Of a stretch of 64,000 nt of DNA, positions 52,431 to 60,153 are shown in pieces. The DNA is from W0P28-013 sp963593685 (GTDB taxonomy: Bacteria > Bacteroidota > Bacteroidia > Bacteroidales > Paludibacteraceae): assembly GCA_963593685.1 (NCBI GenBank), contig CAVBBP010000003.1, forward strand, positions 1 to 64,000. Direction: 5' to 3'. Position 1 is the stretch's first letter. Each line of letters starts with the position of its first letter. The notes beneath the pieces were generated by a model. That model was not told where the DNA came from. It ran no database searches and was given only the letters and a program-made list of their open reading frames with translations. The position numbers and the translations under genes are program-made.

Positions 52431-52465
52431 CCGTTTTGGGCTTGCGTCCGAAACGGATTTTTTTT
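52431..52465 (+). terminator. Rho-independent terminator after the TPR gene
   Basis: CCGTTTTGG (52431-52439) pairs with CCGAAACGG (52448-52456), nine pairs with one T-G, followed by A and eight T. Confidence 0.88.
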
Positions 52466-52554
52466 AATTTAGAATTAAGAATTTAGAATTAAGAATTAGG
52501 CGGCAGACCCGCATCATTTCTCACTTCTCACTGCTAACTACTCACTAAAAAATT

Positions 52555-53052
52555 ATGGCAACAAAATATCACAATTTGAGCGATTACGATGCGCAGGCCA
52601 TGCCAGATAGGCAAGAGGTTCAGAATCAGCACTATGCCATTGTTGTGGCCGACTGGAACGACAATGTAACCTTTCGGCTGCTTGATGGTGCGATTGATGC
52701 GCTGATAGAGAACGGTGTGCGGCGCGAAAACATCACGGTGAAGCATGTTCCAGGCACTTTCGAACTGACTTTTGCTGCAAAAATGATACTGCGCGAGCAG
52801 TCGTCGGTGAATGCGGTTATCGTCATCGGGTGCGTTGTGCAGGGCGACACGCCGCATTTCGACTTTGTATGCCGTGGTGTAACGCAGGGCATTGCCGCGC
52901 TCAATGCCGACGAAAAATACCGTGTGCCGATTATCTTCAGTGTGCTGACTACCAACACGATGCAGCAAGCCCTCGACCGTGCGGGCGGTTCACTCGGCAA
53001 CAAAGGCGTGGAGGGTGCTGTTACCGCCATTAAAATGGCAAATCTGTTTTAG
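52555..53052 (+). CDS. ribH: 6,7-dimethyl-8-ribityllumazine synthase
   Basis: 165 residues, normal for the icosahedral or pentameric enzyme. Conserved segments are VPGTFELTFAAKMIL, VIVIGCVVQGDTPHFDFV with the catalytic His, and PIIFSVLTTNTMQQALDRAGG. It condenses 5-amino-6-ribitylaminouracil with dihydroxybutanone phosphate in riboflavin synthesis. The gap before it holds reversed ACTTCTCACTGCTAACTAC repeat words. Confidence 0.96.
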   Translation: MATKYHNLSDYDAQAMPDRQEVQNQHYAIVVADWNDNVTFRLLDGAIDALIENGVRRENITVKHVPGTFELTFAAKMILREQSSVNAVIVIGCVVQGDTPHFDFVCRGVTQGIAALNADEKYRVPIIFSVLTTNTMQQALDRAGGSLGNKGVEGAVTAIKMANLF

Positions 53053-53078
53053 CGCAAACAAATTTTTGGAACGAAAAA

Positions 53079-53192
53079 TATGTAAAATAAGGCGTTCTGA
53101 TTCGTCAAAATATGTAAAATAAGGCGTTGTGATTTGCTGAAATATGTAAAATAAGGCGTTGTAGTTTGCTAAAAAGTGTAAAATAAGGCGTT
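53079..53192 (+). repeat. Tandem repeat array, four units of 32 bp, before an AAA ATPase gene
   Basis: The 18-base core TATGTAAAATAAGGCGTT occurs at 53079, 53111 and 53143, and as AGTGTAAAATAAGGCGTT at 53175: an exact 32-base period. Between cores the spacer is a degenerate CTGATTCGTCAAAA-like stretch. The last unit touches the expected -33 position of the promoter at 53210. Because 32 is about three helical turns, the cores face the same side of DNA. Confidence 0.93.
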
Positions 53193-53209
53193 GTGTTCGA
53201 TTTTTTTTG

Positions 53210-53217
53210 TAATTTTG
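53210..53217 (+). promoter_or_regulatory. -7 element of the first DUF4143 ATPase gene (TAATTTTG)
   Basis: TAATTTTG followed by CGGC, 27 bases ahead of ATG 53244. The -33 region falls in the end of the fourth 32-bp repeat (TTGTG at 53191). Confidence 0.65.
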
Positions 53218-53243
53218 CGGCATAATTCAAAAATGCGGAACAA

Positions 53244-54551
53244 ATGAATGAGCCAATAGACAAAAGGACGCTGGAGGTTGTATTACGCGACCAAAAGGTT
53301 GAAATAGAGAATCGTGCGCGCCGGCATTTGTGCGCTCGTAACGAAGAAAAACTTGTGGACTTGGACAGTCCGCAGGCGCAGGTGGTTATAGGCGTGCGGC
53401 GTAGTGGAAAATCAACATTGTGTTTGCAGACGCTGGTAAGAGCAAAAGTTCGGTTTGCTTATATCGATTTCGACGATGAGCGATTGGCTTATTTGGGCGT
53501 TAATCAGTTGAACGATGTTTTGGAGGTGCTTTACAAAATTTACGAAAAATTTGAGCATATCTTTCTCGACGAGATTCAGAATGTCGATGGTTGGCCGCTC
53601 TTTGTCAATCGACTTTTGCGTACTGGAATGCATGTGATTTTGACGGGTAGTAATGCAAAATTGTTAAGCAACGATTTGGCAACACATCTCACTGGTCGGA
53701 GCAGCGAAATAGCGCTTTATCCGTTTTCGTTTGGCGAATACTGCAATATGAAAGGCGTAGATTGTAGTCGGCGAACCACTCAAGGCATTGCTATGCAGCG
53801 CAAGGCGTTCGACGATTATTTGCAGCAAGGCGGTTTCCCAGAATTGTTGCAAATTAAAAACAGCAAGATATACATCAAAAATCTTCTCAACAACATTTTG
53901 ACACGCGATATTGAGCAGCGTTACAAAATATCGTATCGCGCACAATTCGAGAATTTGGCGCAGCACATTCTCAATATATCGCCTTGCGTGGTGGCGACTT
54001 CCGACTGGGCAAACTTGTTTGGTTTCCGATCGGCTCACACGGTTCACAACTATTTGAAATATCTCAAAGAAGCGTATCTACTTGTTGGCGTAAAAAAATA
54101 CTCTCGAAAAAGTAGAGTGCGTACGGTTGGCGAAAAAATTTATGCTATTGATGTCTCTTTGATGAACCAGCGCGACAACGCTTTTTCGGGCGAAAATCTT
54201 GGCTGGCGGCTCGAAACGGTGGTGCTTATTCACATTCTTCGAAAATGTAAAAACGAAGGTTGGAACATATACTATCTGAAAGAGCGTTCGGGCGAATGTG
54301 ATTTTGTGGTGTGCGATGGCAATAGAGTGCTTCAGTGCATACAAGTTTCGTATGATATTTCGTCGGAAAAGACACGCAAACGCGAAATTGATGGGCTGCT
54401 TCTTGCCAACAAAAAGACCAAATGCGAAAATTTGTTGCTGCTTACCGACCACACATACGAAGAGTTTGAAAAAGATGGTCATCGCGTTCTGATAAGACCA
54501 GTGTATGAATGGGCGGCAGAGATTTTTGGCGAGGCGTTTGTAAATGTTTAG
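53244..54551 (+). CDS. AAA family ATPase with DUF4143 C-terminal domain (first copy)
   Basis: 435 residues. Walker A GVRRSGKST (50-58), Walker B HIFLDEIQNV (~104-113), sensor-like VILTGSNAKLLS, and then a DUF4143 domain with winged-helix-like and nuclease-fold features (GECDFVVCDGNRVLQCIQVSYD). These ATPases are abundant in Bacteroidales and their role is unsettled. The 32-bp repeat array sits immediately upstream. The downstream wecB has its own terminator-separated promoter, so this gene is an independent unit. Confidence 0.92.
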   Translation: MNEPIDKRTLEVVLRDQKVEIENRARRHLCARNEEKLVDLDSPQAQVVIGVRRSGKSTLCLQTLVRAKVRFAYIDFDDERLAYLGVNQLNDVLEVLYKIYEKFEHIFLDEIQNVDGWPLFVNRLLRTGMHVILTGSNAKLLSNDLATHLTGRSSEIALYPFSFGEYCNMKGVDCSRRTTQGIAMQRKAFDDYLQQGGFPELLQIKNSKIYIKNLLNNILTRDIEQRYKISYRAQFENLAQHILNISPCVVATSDWANLFGFRSAHTVHNYLKYLKEAYLLVGVKKYSRKSRVRTVGEKIYAIDVSLMNQRDNAFSGENLGWRLETVVLIHILRKCKNEGWNIYYLKERSGECDFVVCDGNRVLQCIQVSYDISSEKTRKREIDGLLLANKKTKCENLLLLTDHTYEEFEKDGHRVLIRPVYEWAAEIFGEAFVNV

Positions 54552-54572
54552 TTGGACGATAGCGAAAAACCC

Positions 54573-54613
54573 GCCCATAAGTCTGTAGAGATGCGCTCTC
54601 TATGGGCTTTTTT
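54573..54613 (+). terminator. Rho-independent terminator of the first ATPase gene
   Basis: GCCCATA (54573-54579) pairs with TATGGGC (54601-54607), with an inner AGAG/CTCT pairing, followed by six T; 21 bases after the ATPase stop. Confidence 0.82.
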
Positions 54614-54643
54614 GTGCTTTTGGGCGGCGTTTTTTTTATAGCA

Positions 54644-54675
54644 TTTGCAAGTGTGAACGAAAAGCCGTACCTTTG
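54644..54675 (+). promoter_or_regulatory. Consensus promoter of the polysaccharide operon
   Basis: TTTG (54644-54647), 20-base spacer, TACCTTTG (54668-54675): perfect Bacteroidetes consensus. ATG of wecB is 76 bases downstream. Confidence 0.9.
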
Positions 54676-54751
54676 TAAGTTAGTTGAATTGCTCTGTTGC
54701 AAGTTGCTGTGCAGAGCGTTTTGTGCGAATAAAAGAGCTTTTTGTTGTAGT

Positions 54752-55903
54752 ATGAAAACGGTACTATTGGTTTTTGGTACGCGCCCCGAGGCCATCAAAA
54801 TGGCTCCATTGGTGAAGATGTTGCAGGCAATGCCCGACAAATTTCGCACTGTGGTGTGCGTTACTGGGCAGCACCGCGAAATGCTCGACCAAGTGCTGTC
54901 GTTGTTCGAAATAGTGCCGGACTATGACTTGAACATTATGCGTCCGAACCAAGATTTGTACGACATTACATCGAAAATAATTCTTGGCATGCGCGATGTG
55001 TTAAAAACAACAATGCCCGATGTTGTTCTTGTACACGGCGACACCACCACATCTACGGCAGCCGCTCTTGCCGCATTCTATCAGCAAATTCCAGTTGGGC
55101 ATGTCGAGGCGGGTTTGCGCACAGGAAATATCTACAGTCCGTGGCCCGAAGAGATGAACCGTCGGCTGACGGGGCGCATAGCCACACACCATTTTGCCCC
55201 GACGGCTTTGGCACGCCAAAATCTATTGCACGAATCGGTCGATGATGCAAAAATTTGCGTTACGGGCAATACGGTTATCGATGCCTTGCATTGGGTGGTA
55301 GGGCAGTTGGCTGTTAATCCTGATTTGTGCCGAAAGACCGAACAAGAGATACTTTGCGATGGCTACGACACGCACCGTTTGTCCGATGCTCGGAGAATGG
55401 TTCTTATTACGGGTCATCGCCGCGAAAATTTCGGAGAAGGATTTCGGCAGATTTGTCGTGCTATTCGCAGTTTGGCTGAGCGTTATCCGCAGGTCGATTT
55501 TGTTTATCCCATGCACCTGAATCCGAATGTACGAAAACCCATATTCGAAATACTGGGCGACGGTGTCGAACAAAACATATTTTTGATAGAGCCGTTGCAG
55601 TATTTGCCGTTTGTCTATATGATGCAGCATGCTCATTTGTTGTTAACCGATTCGGGTGGTGTGCAAGAAGAGGCACCTGCGTTGGGAAAGCCTGTGCTTG
55701 TGATGCGCGACACCACCGAACGCCCCGAGGCTGTAGAGGCTGGCACGGTACTGCTTGTTGGCACCGACCAAAACGAGATAGAGCAGGGCGTTTCTCGCTT
55801 GCTCGACGACGCTCAACAATACAAAACGATGAGCGCAGCCATCAATCCCTACGGCGATGGGAAAGCGTGTGAACGGATAGTGGAATATCTGTTAAAAAAC
55901 TGA
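54752..55903 (+). CDS. wecB: UDP-N-acetylglucosamine 2-epimerase (non-hydrolysing)
   Basis: 383 residues from ATG 54752, starting MKTVLLVFGTRPEAIKMAPL. Further family segments are CVTGQHREMLDQVL, VHGDTTTSTAAAL, GHVEAGLRTGNIYSPWPEE, TGHRRENFGEGF and LTDSGGVQEEAPALGKP. It interconverts UDP-GlcNAc and UDP-ManNAc, feeding surface polysaccharide synthesis. It heads the polysaccharide operon: the pyruvyltransferase gene starts five bases after its stop. Confidence 0.97.
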   Translation: MKTVLLVFGTRPEAIKMAPLVKMLQAMPDKFRTVVCVTGQHREMLDQVLSLFEIVPDYDLNIMRPNQDLYDITSKIILGMRDVLKTTMPDVVLVHGDTTTSTAAALAAFYQQIPVGHVEAGLRTGNIYSPWPEEMNRRLTGRIATHHFAPTALARQNLLHESVDDAKICVTGNTVIDALHWVVGQLAVNPDLCRKTEQEILCDGYDTHRLSDARRMVLITGHRRENFGEGFRQICRAIRSLAERYPQVDFVYPMHLNPNVRKPIFEILGDGVEQNIFLIEPLQYLPFVYMMQHAHLLLTDSGGVQEEAPALGKPVLVMRDTTERPEAVEAGTVLLVGTDQNEIEQGVSRLLDDAQQYKTMSAAINPYGDGKACERIVEYLLKN

Positions 55904-55908
55904 TAGTT

Positions 55909-56984
55909 ATGAAAAATATTGGCATACTTACGCTGCATAGAGCGTTGAATTACGGCGCAGTGTGGCAGTGTTGGGCGCTGAAACGAGCGTGCGAGAAGTT
56001 GGGCTATCATGTCGATGTTATCGACTACAATCCTTGGGGGCATTACACCTATCGTGGGGCGTTGTGCCATAAGCCTATGCGTGCCTATCACTATACAAAA
56101 ATGCTCTATCTTTTCAATCAGTTTGTGACGAACCGACTAAATCCGACTACGCACGCCGAATCGCACGACTATATGGTACAGAACCCGCCTCGGGTCGATG
56201 CTTGCATAGTTGGTTCCGATACTGTGTGGAACAACGATCTTGTAGGAGATTTTGTCTATTCATATTTGTTTGATTTTACGCCCCCAAACACGCCTAGAAT
56301 TGCCTATGCGGCATCGACGGGGGGGGGTATATTCTTGATAATCAGAAAGTTAGAGGGCTTTTACAGCGCTTTACAGCCATATCGTTGCGCGAGCAACAAT
56401 CGGTGGCGCAGTTGATAGAAATGACTGGCAAACCTGTAGTCGATGTGTGCGACCCGTCGTTGTTGATTGACAAGGCGGAGTATGCGCAAGAAGCAAAATA
56501 TACCTGTTTTTTGCCTAAACATTACATCGCTTTTATGGATATGACCAACGACCCATTCGCCAAAGAGGTGGTTATCGCCTTGCGGAAGAGGTTGAAAATG
56601 CCTATCGTGAGCATTACGGGCAACTATTATCGCGGAATCGATAGGCATAAATTAGGTTTGAGTCCCGAAAAATGGCTCTATGTGATGGCGCATGCCGACT
56701 GTGTGTGTACGAATAGTTTTCACGGAACGGCTTTTTCTGTTGTTTTCGAGCGGCCATTTGTGTGCTGTCAAGTAAAAGTGGGCGGCAGAGCAAAAACCAA
56801 CGGTCGTGTCGAAAATCTGTTGGCACAATGCGACCTGAGCCGCCAATATGTGTCGGACTTCGGCCAAATAGATACCGCGTTGGACATTGACTATGCGTTG
56901 ACTAGAAACGCCATCGACGCATACAGAACACGGTCGTTCGAGTGGCTAAAGAAATCGTTATCAGATGCAACAGACAAAAAATGA
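55909..56984 (+). pseudogene. Polysaccharide pyruvyltransferase-family gene, out of frame at a G9 tract
   Basis: Starts MKNIGILTLHRALNYGAVWQ and contains VDACIVGSDTVWNND; reading stays in frame to the G9 tract at 56319-56327, then hits a stop at 56413-56415. Switching frame by adding one G (or removing two) continues YILDNQKVRGLLQRFTAISLREQQ..., with SLREQQSV, GKPVVDVCDPSLLID and CTNSFHGTAFSVVFERPF, all normal for PS_pyruv_trans enzymes, giving about 358 residues to 56984. It would add a pyruvyl or related ketal group to a sugar polymer. Either a phase-variable OFF state or a sequencing error. Confidence 0.88.
56319..56327 (+). repeat. Homopolymer tract of nine G in a polysaccharide gene
   Basis: The only long G run in the window, placed mid-gene in the pyruvyltransferase. 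The frame before and after fits a full-length protein at 7 or 10 G but not at 9, which is the arrangement of a slipped-strand switch. Confidence 0.9.
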
Positions 56985-57948
56985 TATCGGAATACAGTGG
57001 CGGCGAAAGATAAAATCGCTGTTATTCGGAGCGTGTAACTTTTTTCGGCACTATTGTCGTGCGGTGCGTAACATAAATGCCAATTACTACGCTTCGGAAG
57101 AGAATTTTCTGCCGATACTTACAGCCAATTACCACGCCATAGAGAAGAGTTTGGCTATGCCAAAGTTTGAACCCGGACACGCCAAAGAGCGTGTAGCGGT
57201 AGTTTGCGGCGACATTTTGCAGTACAAGTCGCTTGGCTTCGACACGACCAATGTGCAGTTTGTTGGGGCTTTGCAGGCCGTAGATGCTTACAGGCGCATA
57301 CATCAGAAAATTGGTTACGACTTGGGTACTATGTTGAATGCGACCATCGAGGCGGCGTTGGGTGCGGCCTCGTTCGAACCGTGCGATCAGCCGTATGTAA
57401 CTTCTGAGCAATTTTTCGCCGATGTGGTGGATTATGGAGCGTTTGCTAAATCGCGGCACAGCGTGAGGGCTTTTTCCGATAGGGAAATTCCTCGCGAAAT
57501 CATCGAAAACTGTATCGACATTGCACGCACTACGCCAACGGCTTGCAATAGGCAGCCCAATACCACTTATGTCGTAACCGATGCTGCCGCCATTGGTCAC
57601 ATAGCGTCCCTACAGGGTGGCGGACGCGGTTTTGTCGAAAAGGCGAAAGCTATTTTGGTCGTTACGAGCCGTGTTTCGTGTTTCAGTTACAACGAAATAA
57701 TGGAGGCTTTCAAATCGGGAGGCATGTACACGATGAATCTGCTGCTTGCCCTGCATAGTTTTCGCATTGGCGCATGCACTTTGGAGTGGAACGAGCGTCG
57801 GCGCGAGGACAACAAACTGCGGAGAATGCTTTTGATTCCCGATAACGAAGAGATTGTTATGCTTGTGGCCGCTGGCTATCCGCCCGACGAATTTTCGTAT
57901 GTGGCCTCGATGCGTAATCCGCTTGAAAAATCGTGCAAATTCGTTTAA
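56965..57948 (+). CDS. Nitroreductase-family protein of the polysaccharide locus
   Basis: 327 residues. The N-terminal ~150 residues are a helical extension (ANYHAIEKSLAMPKFEPGHA), and residues ~160-327 form an FMN-binding nitroreductase domain (KSRHSVRAFSDREIPREIIE, RTTPTACNRQPNTTYVV, GGMYTMNLLLALHSFRIGAC). It presumably does a flavin-dependent redox step; such genes recur next to pyruvyltransferases in polysaccharide loci. Its start overlaps the end of the restored pyruvyltransferase frame by 20 bases. The TAA stop lies at the left edge of the MITE-like element. Confidence 0.88.
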   Translation: MQQTKNDIGIQWRRKIKSLLFGACNFFRHYCRAVRNINANYYASEENFLPILTANYHAIEKSLAMPKFEPGHAKERVAVVCGDILQYKSLGFDTTNVQFVGALQAVDAYRRIHQKIGYDLGTMLNATIEAALGAASFEPCDQPYVTSEQFFADVVDYGAFAKSRHSVRAFSDREIPREIIENCIDIARTTPTACNRQPNTTYVVTDAAAIGHIASLQGGGRGFVEKAKAILVVTSRVSCFSYNEIMEAFKSGGMYTMNLLLALHSFRIGACTLEWNERRREDNKLRRMLLIPDNEEIVMLVAAGYPPDEFSYVASMRNPLEKSCKFV

Positions 57949-58092
57949 GGGGACTTCTATAAATTCCCCGTTTTGTAAAAAAGTTCAACAAATAATAAAT
58001 TTCAGAACACTTTTGTGTGCTTTCGTTCAAGCCAAACATCTGCTAGTTCAAAATTCAAAAATCACTACAAAGGAATTTATAGAAATCCCCTT
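57947..58092. mobile_element. MITE-like element with 21-bp terminal inverted repeats
   Basis: The left end AAGGGGACTTCTATAAATTC(C) at 57947-57967 and the right end at 58072-58092 are inverted copies matching at 20 of 21 positions. The 104 bases between contain no gene. The first two bases of the left repeat are the last two of the nitroreductase TAA stop. No target-site duplication is evident (TTT before, GAA after). The size and ends fit a non-autonomous insertion element; a long-range hairpin terminator is an alternative. Confidence 0.72.
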
Positions 58093-58139
58093 GAAAAAAT
58101 ATATCGGTTTTGTTGAAATTTTGCAGCCTTAATCGGTGC

Positions 58140-58206
58140 TAATCCAAAAAAATATGCTGATTTTTTGGATTATAATCCGAAAAATTGTACTGATATTTTG
58201 GATTAT
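58140..58206 (+). repeat. Two tandem 34-bp imperfectly palindromic repeats before the second ATPase gene
   Basis: Copy A (58140-58173) and copy B (58173-58206) share one base, a 33-base period. Both begin TAATCC and end TTTTGGATTAT, making AATCC/GGATT inverted arms around an AT-rich centre with CTGAT in common. Copy B covers the -33 TTTG of the promoter at 58197-58227. Confidence 0.9.
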
Positions 58207-58227
58207 TGGAAATTGTTTGTACCTTTG
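58197..58227 (+). promoter_or_regulatory. Consensus promoter of the second DUF4143 ATPase gene
   Basis: TTTG (58197-58200), 19-base spacer, TACCTTTG (58220-58227), 20 bases ahead of ATG 58248. The -33 box lies inside repeat copy B, so a protein bound there would block or recruit RNA polymerase. Confidence 0.88.
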
Positions 58228-58247
58228 CTGTGCCGAATAGATAGCGT

Positions 58248-59396
58248 ATGGAATTTATCTACCGAAAATTACAGTCCGTCATTCAAAGCCAACTTTTTCG
58301 TGGTAAGGCTATTTTGTTGATTGGAGCGAGGCAAGTGGGTAAATCTACTTTGTTTCGGCAGGTGCTCGATAGTGCCGATTTGCCGTGCGCAAAGGAGCAG
58401 ATTCTGATGCTCGATTGCGATGATCCAGAAACACGGTTACTGCTGACCAATCTCAATTTGGAACAGATTGCGCAGTTGGTTGCCAACAAGCGCATTGTGT
58501 TGATAGACGAAGCGCAGCGTGTGTTGGGCATTGGGCTGACACTCAAGATGATAACCGACCATTTTCCCGCTGTTCAATTGTTGGTAACTGGTTCTTCGTC
58601 CCTGTTTTTGCAAGGGCAACTCAACGAGCCGCTCACGGGGCGCAAGTTCGAGTATCGCCTCTATCCCATATCGACGCAGGAACTTTATGATGATGGCGGT
58701 TTGCTTCGTGTCAATCGTACATTGGAGTCGCGCCTTGTGTTTGGCTCGTATCCCGATGTGGTGCGCAATGCAGGCAATCAGAAAGAACTTTTGATGAACC
58801 TTTCGGGCAGTTATCTGTATCAAGATTTGCTTTCGGTGGAGGGTATTCGCAAACCAGCACTGTTAGAAAAACTATTGGTGGCGTTGGCGTTGCAGGTAGG
58901 CAGCGAGGTGTCGTACAACGAGTTGGCGCAAACCATTGGCACCGATAGCAAAACCGTGGAAAAGTACATTGATTTATTGGAAAAGTGCTGCATAGTATTT
59001 CGTTTGTTGGCGTTGAGCCGCAATGTTCGCACCGAACTCAAAAAGAGTCGCAAAATCTATTTCTACGACAATGGTATTCGTAATGCGCTGATTCACAACT
59101 TGAATCCGATGTCGATTCGCCAAGATACAGGTGCGCTGTGGGAGAATTTTTTCGTCAGTGAGCGTTTGAAATACAATCACTACAATGGGCGTTATGTCAA
59201 TGCCTATTTTTGGCGCACAACGCAGCAACAAGAGATTGACTATATAGAGGAAGCAGACGGTGTGATGACGGCTTTCGAGATGAAATGGAATCCAAAGAAG
59301 GCAAATGCCGTGATACCAAGCGCATTTTGTAAGGCATATCCCGTCAAAGAGAGTGTGGTAGTTACGCCCGAAAATTACTTGTCGTATCTGTTATAA
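58248..59396 (+). CDS. AAA family ATPase with DUF4143 domain (second copy)
   Basis: 382 residues. Walker A GARQVGKST (26-34), Walker B RIVLIDEAQR (~82-91), VTGSSSLFLQG, RKFEYRLYPISTQEL, then the DUF4143 part with EVSYNELAQTIGTDSKTVEKYIDLL (quoted as EVSYNELAQTIGTDSKTVEK) helix-turn-helix-like segment and QQEIDYIEEADGVMTAFEMKW. It belongs to the same broad family as the gene at 53244 but is clearly diverged. It lies inside the polysaccharide operon with the MITE upstream, so it looks like a late insertion; the next glycosyltransferase starts 15 bases on. Confidence 0.91.
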   Translation: MEFIYRKLQSVIQSQLFRGKAILLIGARQVGKSTLFRQVLDSADLPCAKEQILMLDCDDPETRLLLTNLNLEQIAQLVANKRIVLIDEAQRVLGIGLTLKMITDHFPAVQLLVTGSSSLFLQGQLNEPLTGRKFEYRLYPISTQELYDDGGLLRVNRTLESRLVFGSYPDVVRNAGNQKELLMNLSGSYLYQDLLSVEGIRKPALLEKLLVALALQVGSEVSYNELAQTIGTDSKTVEKYIDLLEKCCIVFRLLALSRNVRTELKKSRKIYFYDNGIRNALIHNLNPMSIRQDTGALWENFFVSERLKYNHYNGRYVNAYFWRTTQQQEIDYIEEADGVMTAFEMKWNPKKANAVIPSAFCKAYPVKESVVVTPENYLSYLL

Positions 59397-59411
59397 TTAT
59401 CGTTTTGTCGT

Positions 59412-60149
59412 ATGATACCGAAAATTATACACTATTGTTGGTTTGGTGGGAAGCCGTTGCCCGAATTGGCGCAAAAATGCATAGCCAGTTGGCGGATTTA
59501 TCTGCCCGATTTCGAGTTGCGCTTGTGGAACGAGGAGAATTTCGATGTGAATGCAGTACCGTATGTGAAAGAGGCTTACGAAAGTAGAAAATATGCGTTT
59601 GTAACGGACTATGTGCGTCTTTGGGCACTCGAAAAGTTTGGCGGCGTGTATATGGATACCGATGTCGAAATGTTGCGGCCGCTGGACGATTTGCTGGCTT
59701 TGCCTGCATTTACGGGTTACGAGGCGAGTTCTGCCATGGCGCCCGTTACAGGAATAATGGCGAGCGAGCCGCACGGTGTTTGGGTGCGCGAGCAGTTGGC
59801 CTATTATGCGCCCGACAGGCATTTTTGCTTGCCCAATGGCACATGCGACACCACAACAAACACTACCACTATTTCGCGCATTATGCAAGAAAATGGTTTT
59901 GTAATTGACGGCAAATATGCTGTTTATAAGAACGATATGCACATTTTCCCAGTCGATTATTTTTGCCCATTGACCAGCACGCGTGTGTTGAAACTGACCA
60001 AAAACACCTATTGCATTCACCACTTTGCAGGCAGTTGGCAAGAATTGACCGTGGGGCAGCGGTGCAAATTATTCATTACCAGAAAAATACTTGGTGTGCG
60101 GCTCACCGACAGATTGGTGCAACTGAAACGCCGTTTGAAAGGTCGCTAA
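59412..60149 (+). CDS. Glycosyltransferase with DXD motif (OCH1/capsular type)
   Basis: 245 residues. Starts with PKIIHYCWFGGKPLPELAQK, the usual opening of the DXD-sugar-binding family, with catalytic site FGGVYMDTDVEMLRPLD (metal Asp-Thr-Asp at ~82-84) and late YCIHHFAGSW. It transfers a sugar from a nucleotide donor to a polysaccharide or lipid-linked acceptor in the cytosol. It follows the ATPase by 15 bases and precedes a membrane protein by four. Confidence 0.92.
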   Translation: MIPKIIHYCWFGGKPLPELAQKCIASWRIYLPDFELRLWNEENFDVNAVPYVKEAYESRKYAFVTDYVRLWALEKFGGVYMDTDVEMLRPLDDLLALPAFTGYEASSAMAPVTGIMASEPHGVWVREQLAYYAPDRHFCLPNGTCDTTTNTTTISRIMQENGFVIDGKYAVYKNDMHIFPVDYFCPLTSTRVLKLTKNTYCIHHFAGSWQELTVGQRCKLFITRKILGVRLTDRLVQLKRRLKGR

Positions 60150-60153
60150 AAAG

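Noticed and set aside
53079..53192. CRISPR array
   Set aside because: The 32-base figure is the full period, not repeat plus spacer; spacers would be 14 bases and degenerate copies of each other, and no cas genes are near.
52990..53223. 77-codon minus-strand frame with repeated LILHF-like peptides
   Set aside because: Encoded by the 32-bp tandem array, whose period is not a multiple of three; the frame changes between units, so no repeat protein is intended.
57854..58132. 92-codon frame crossing the nitroreductase end and the MITE-like element
   Set aside because: Out of frame with the gene and made of TIR sequence; no independent start signal.
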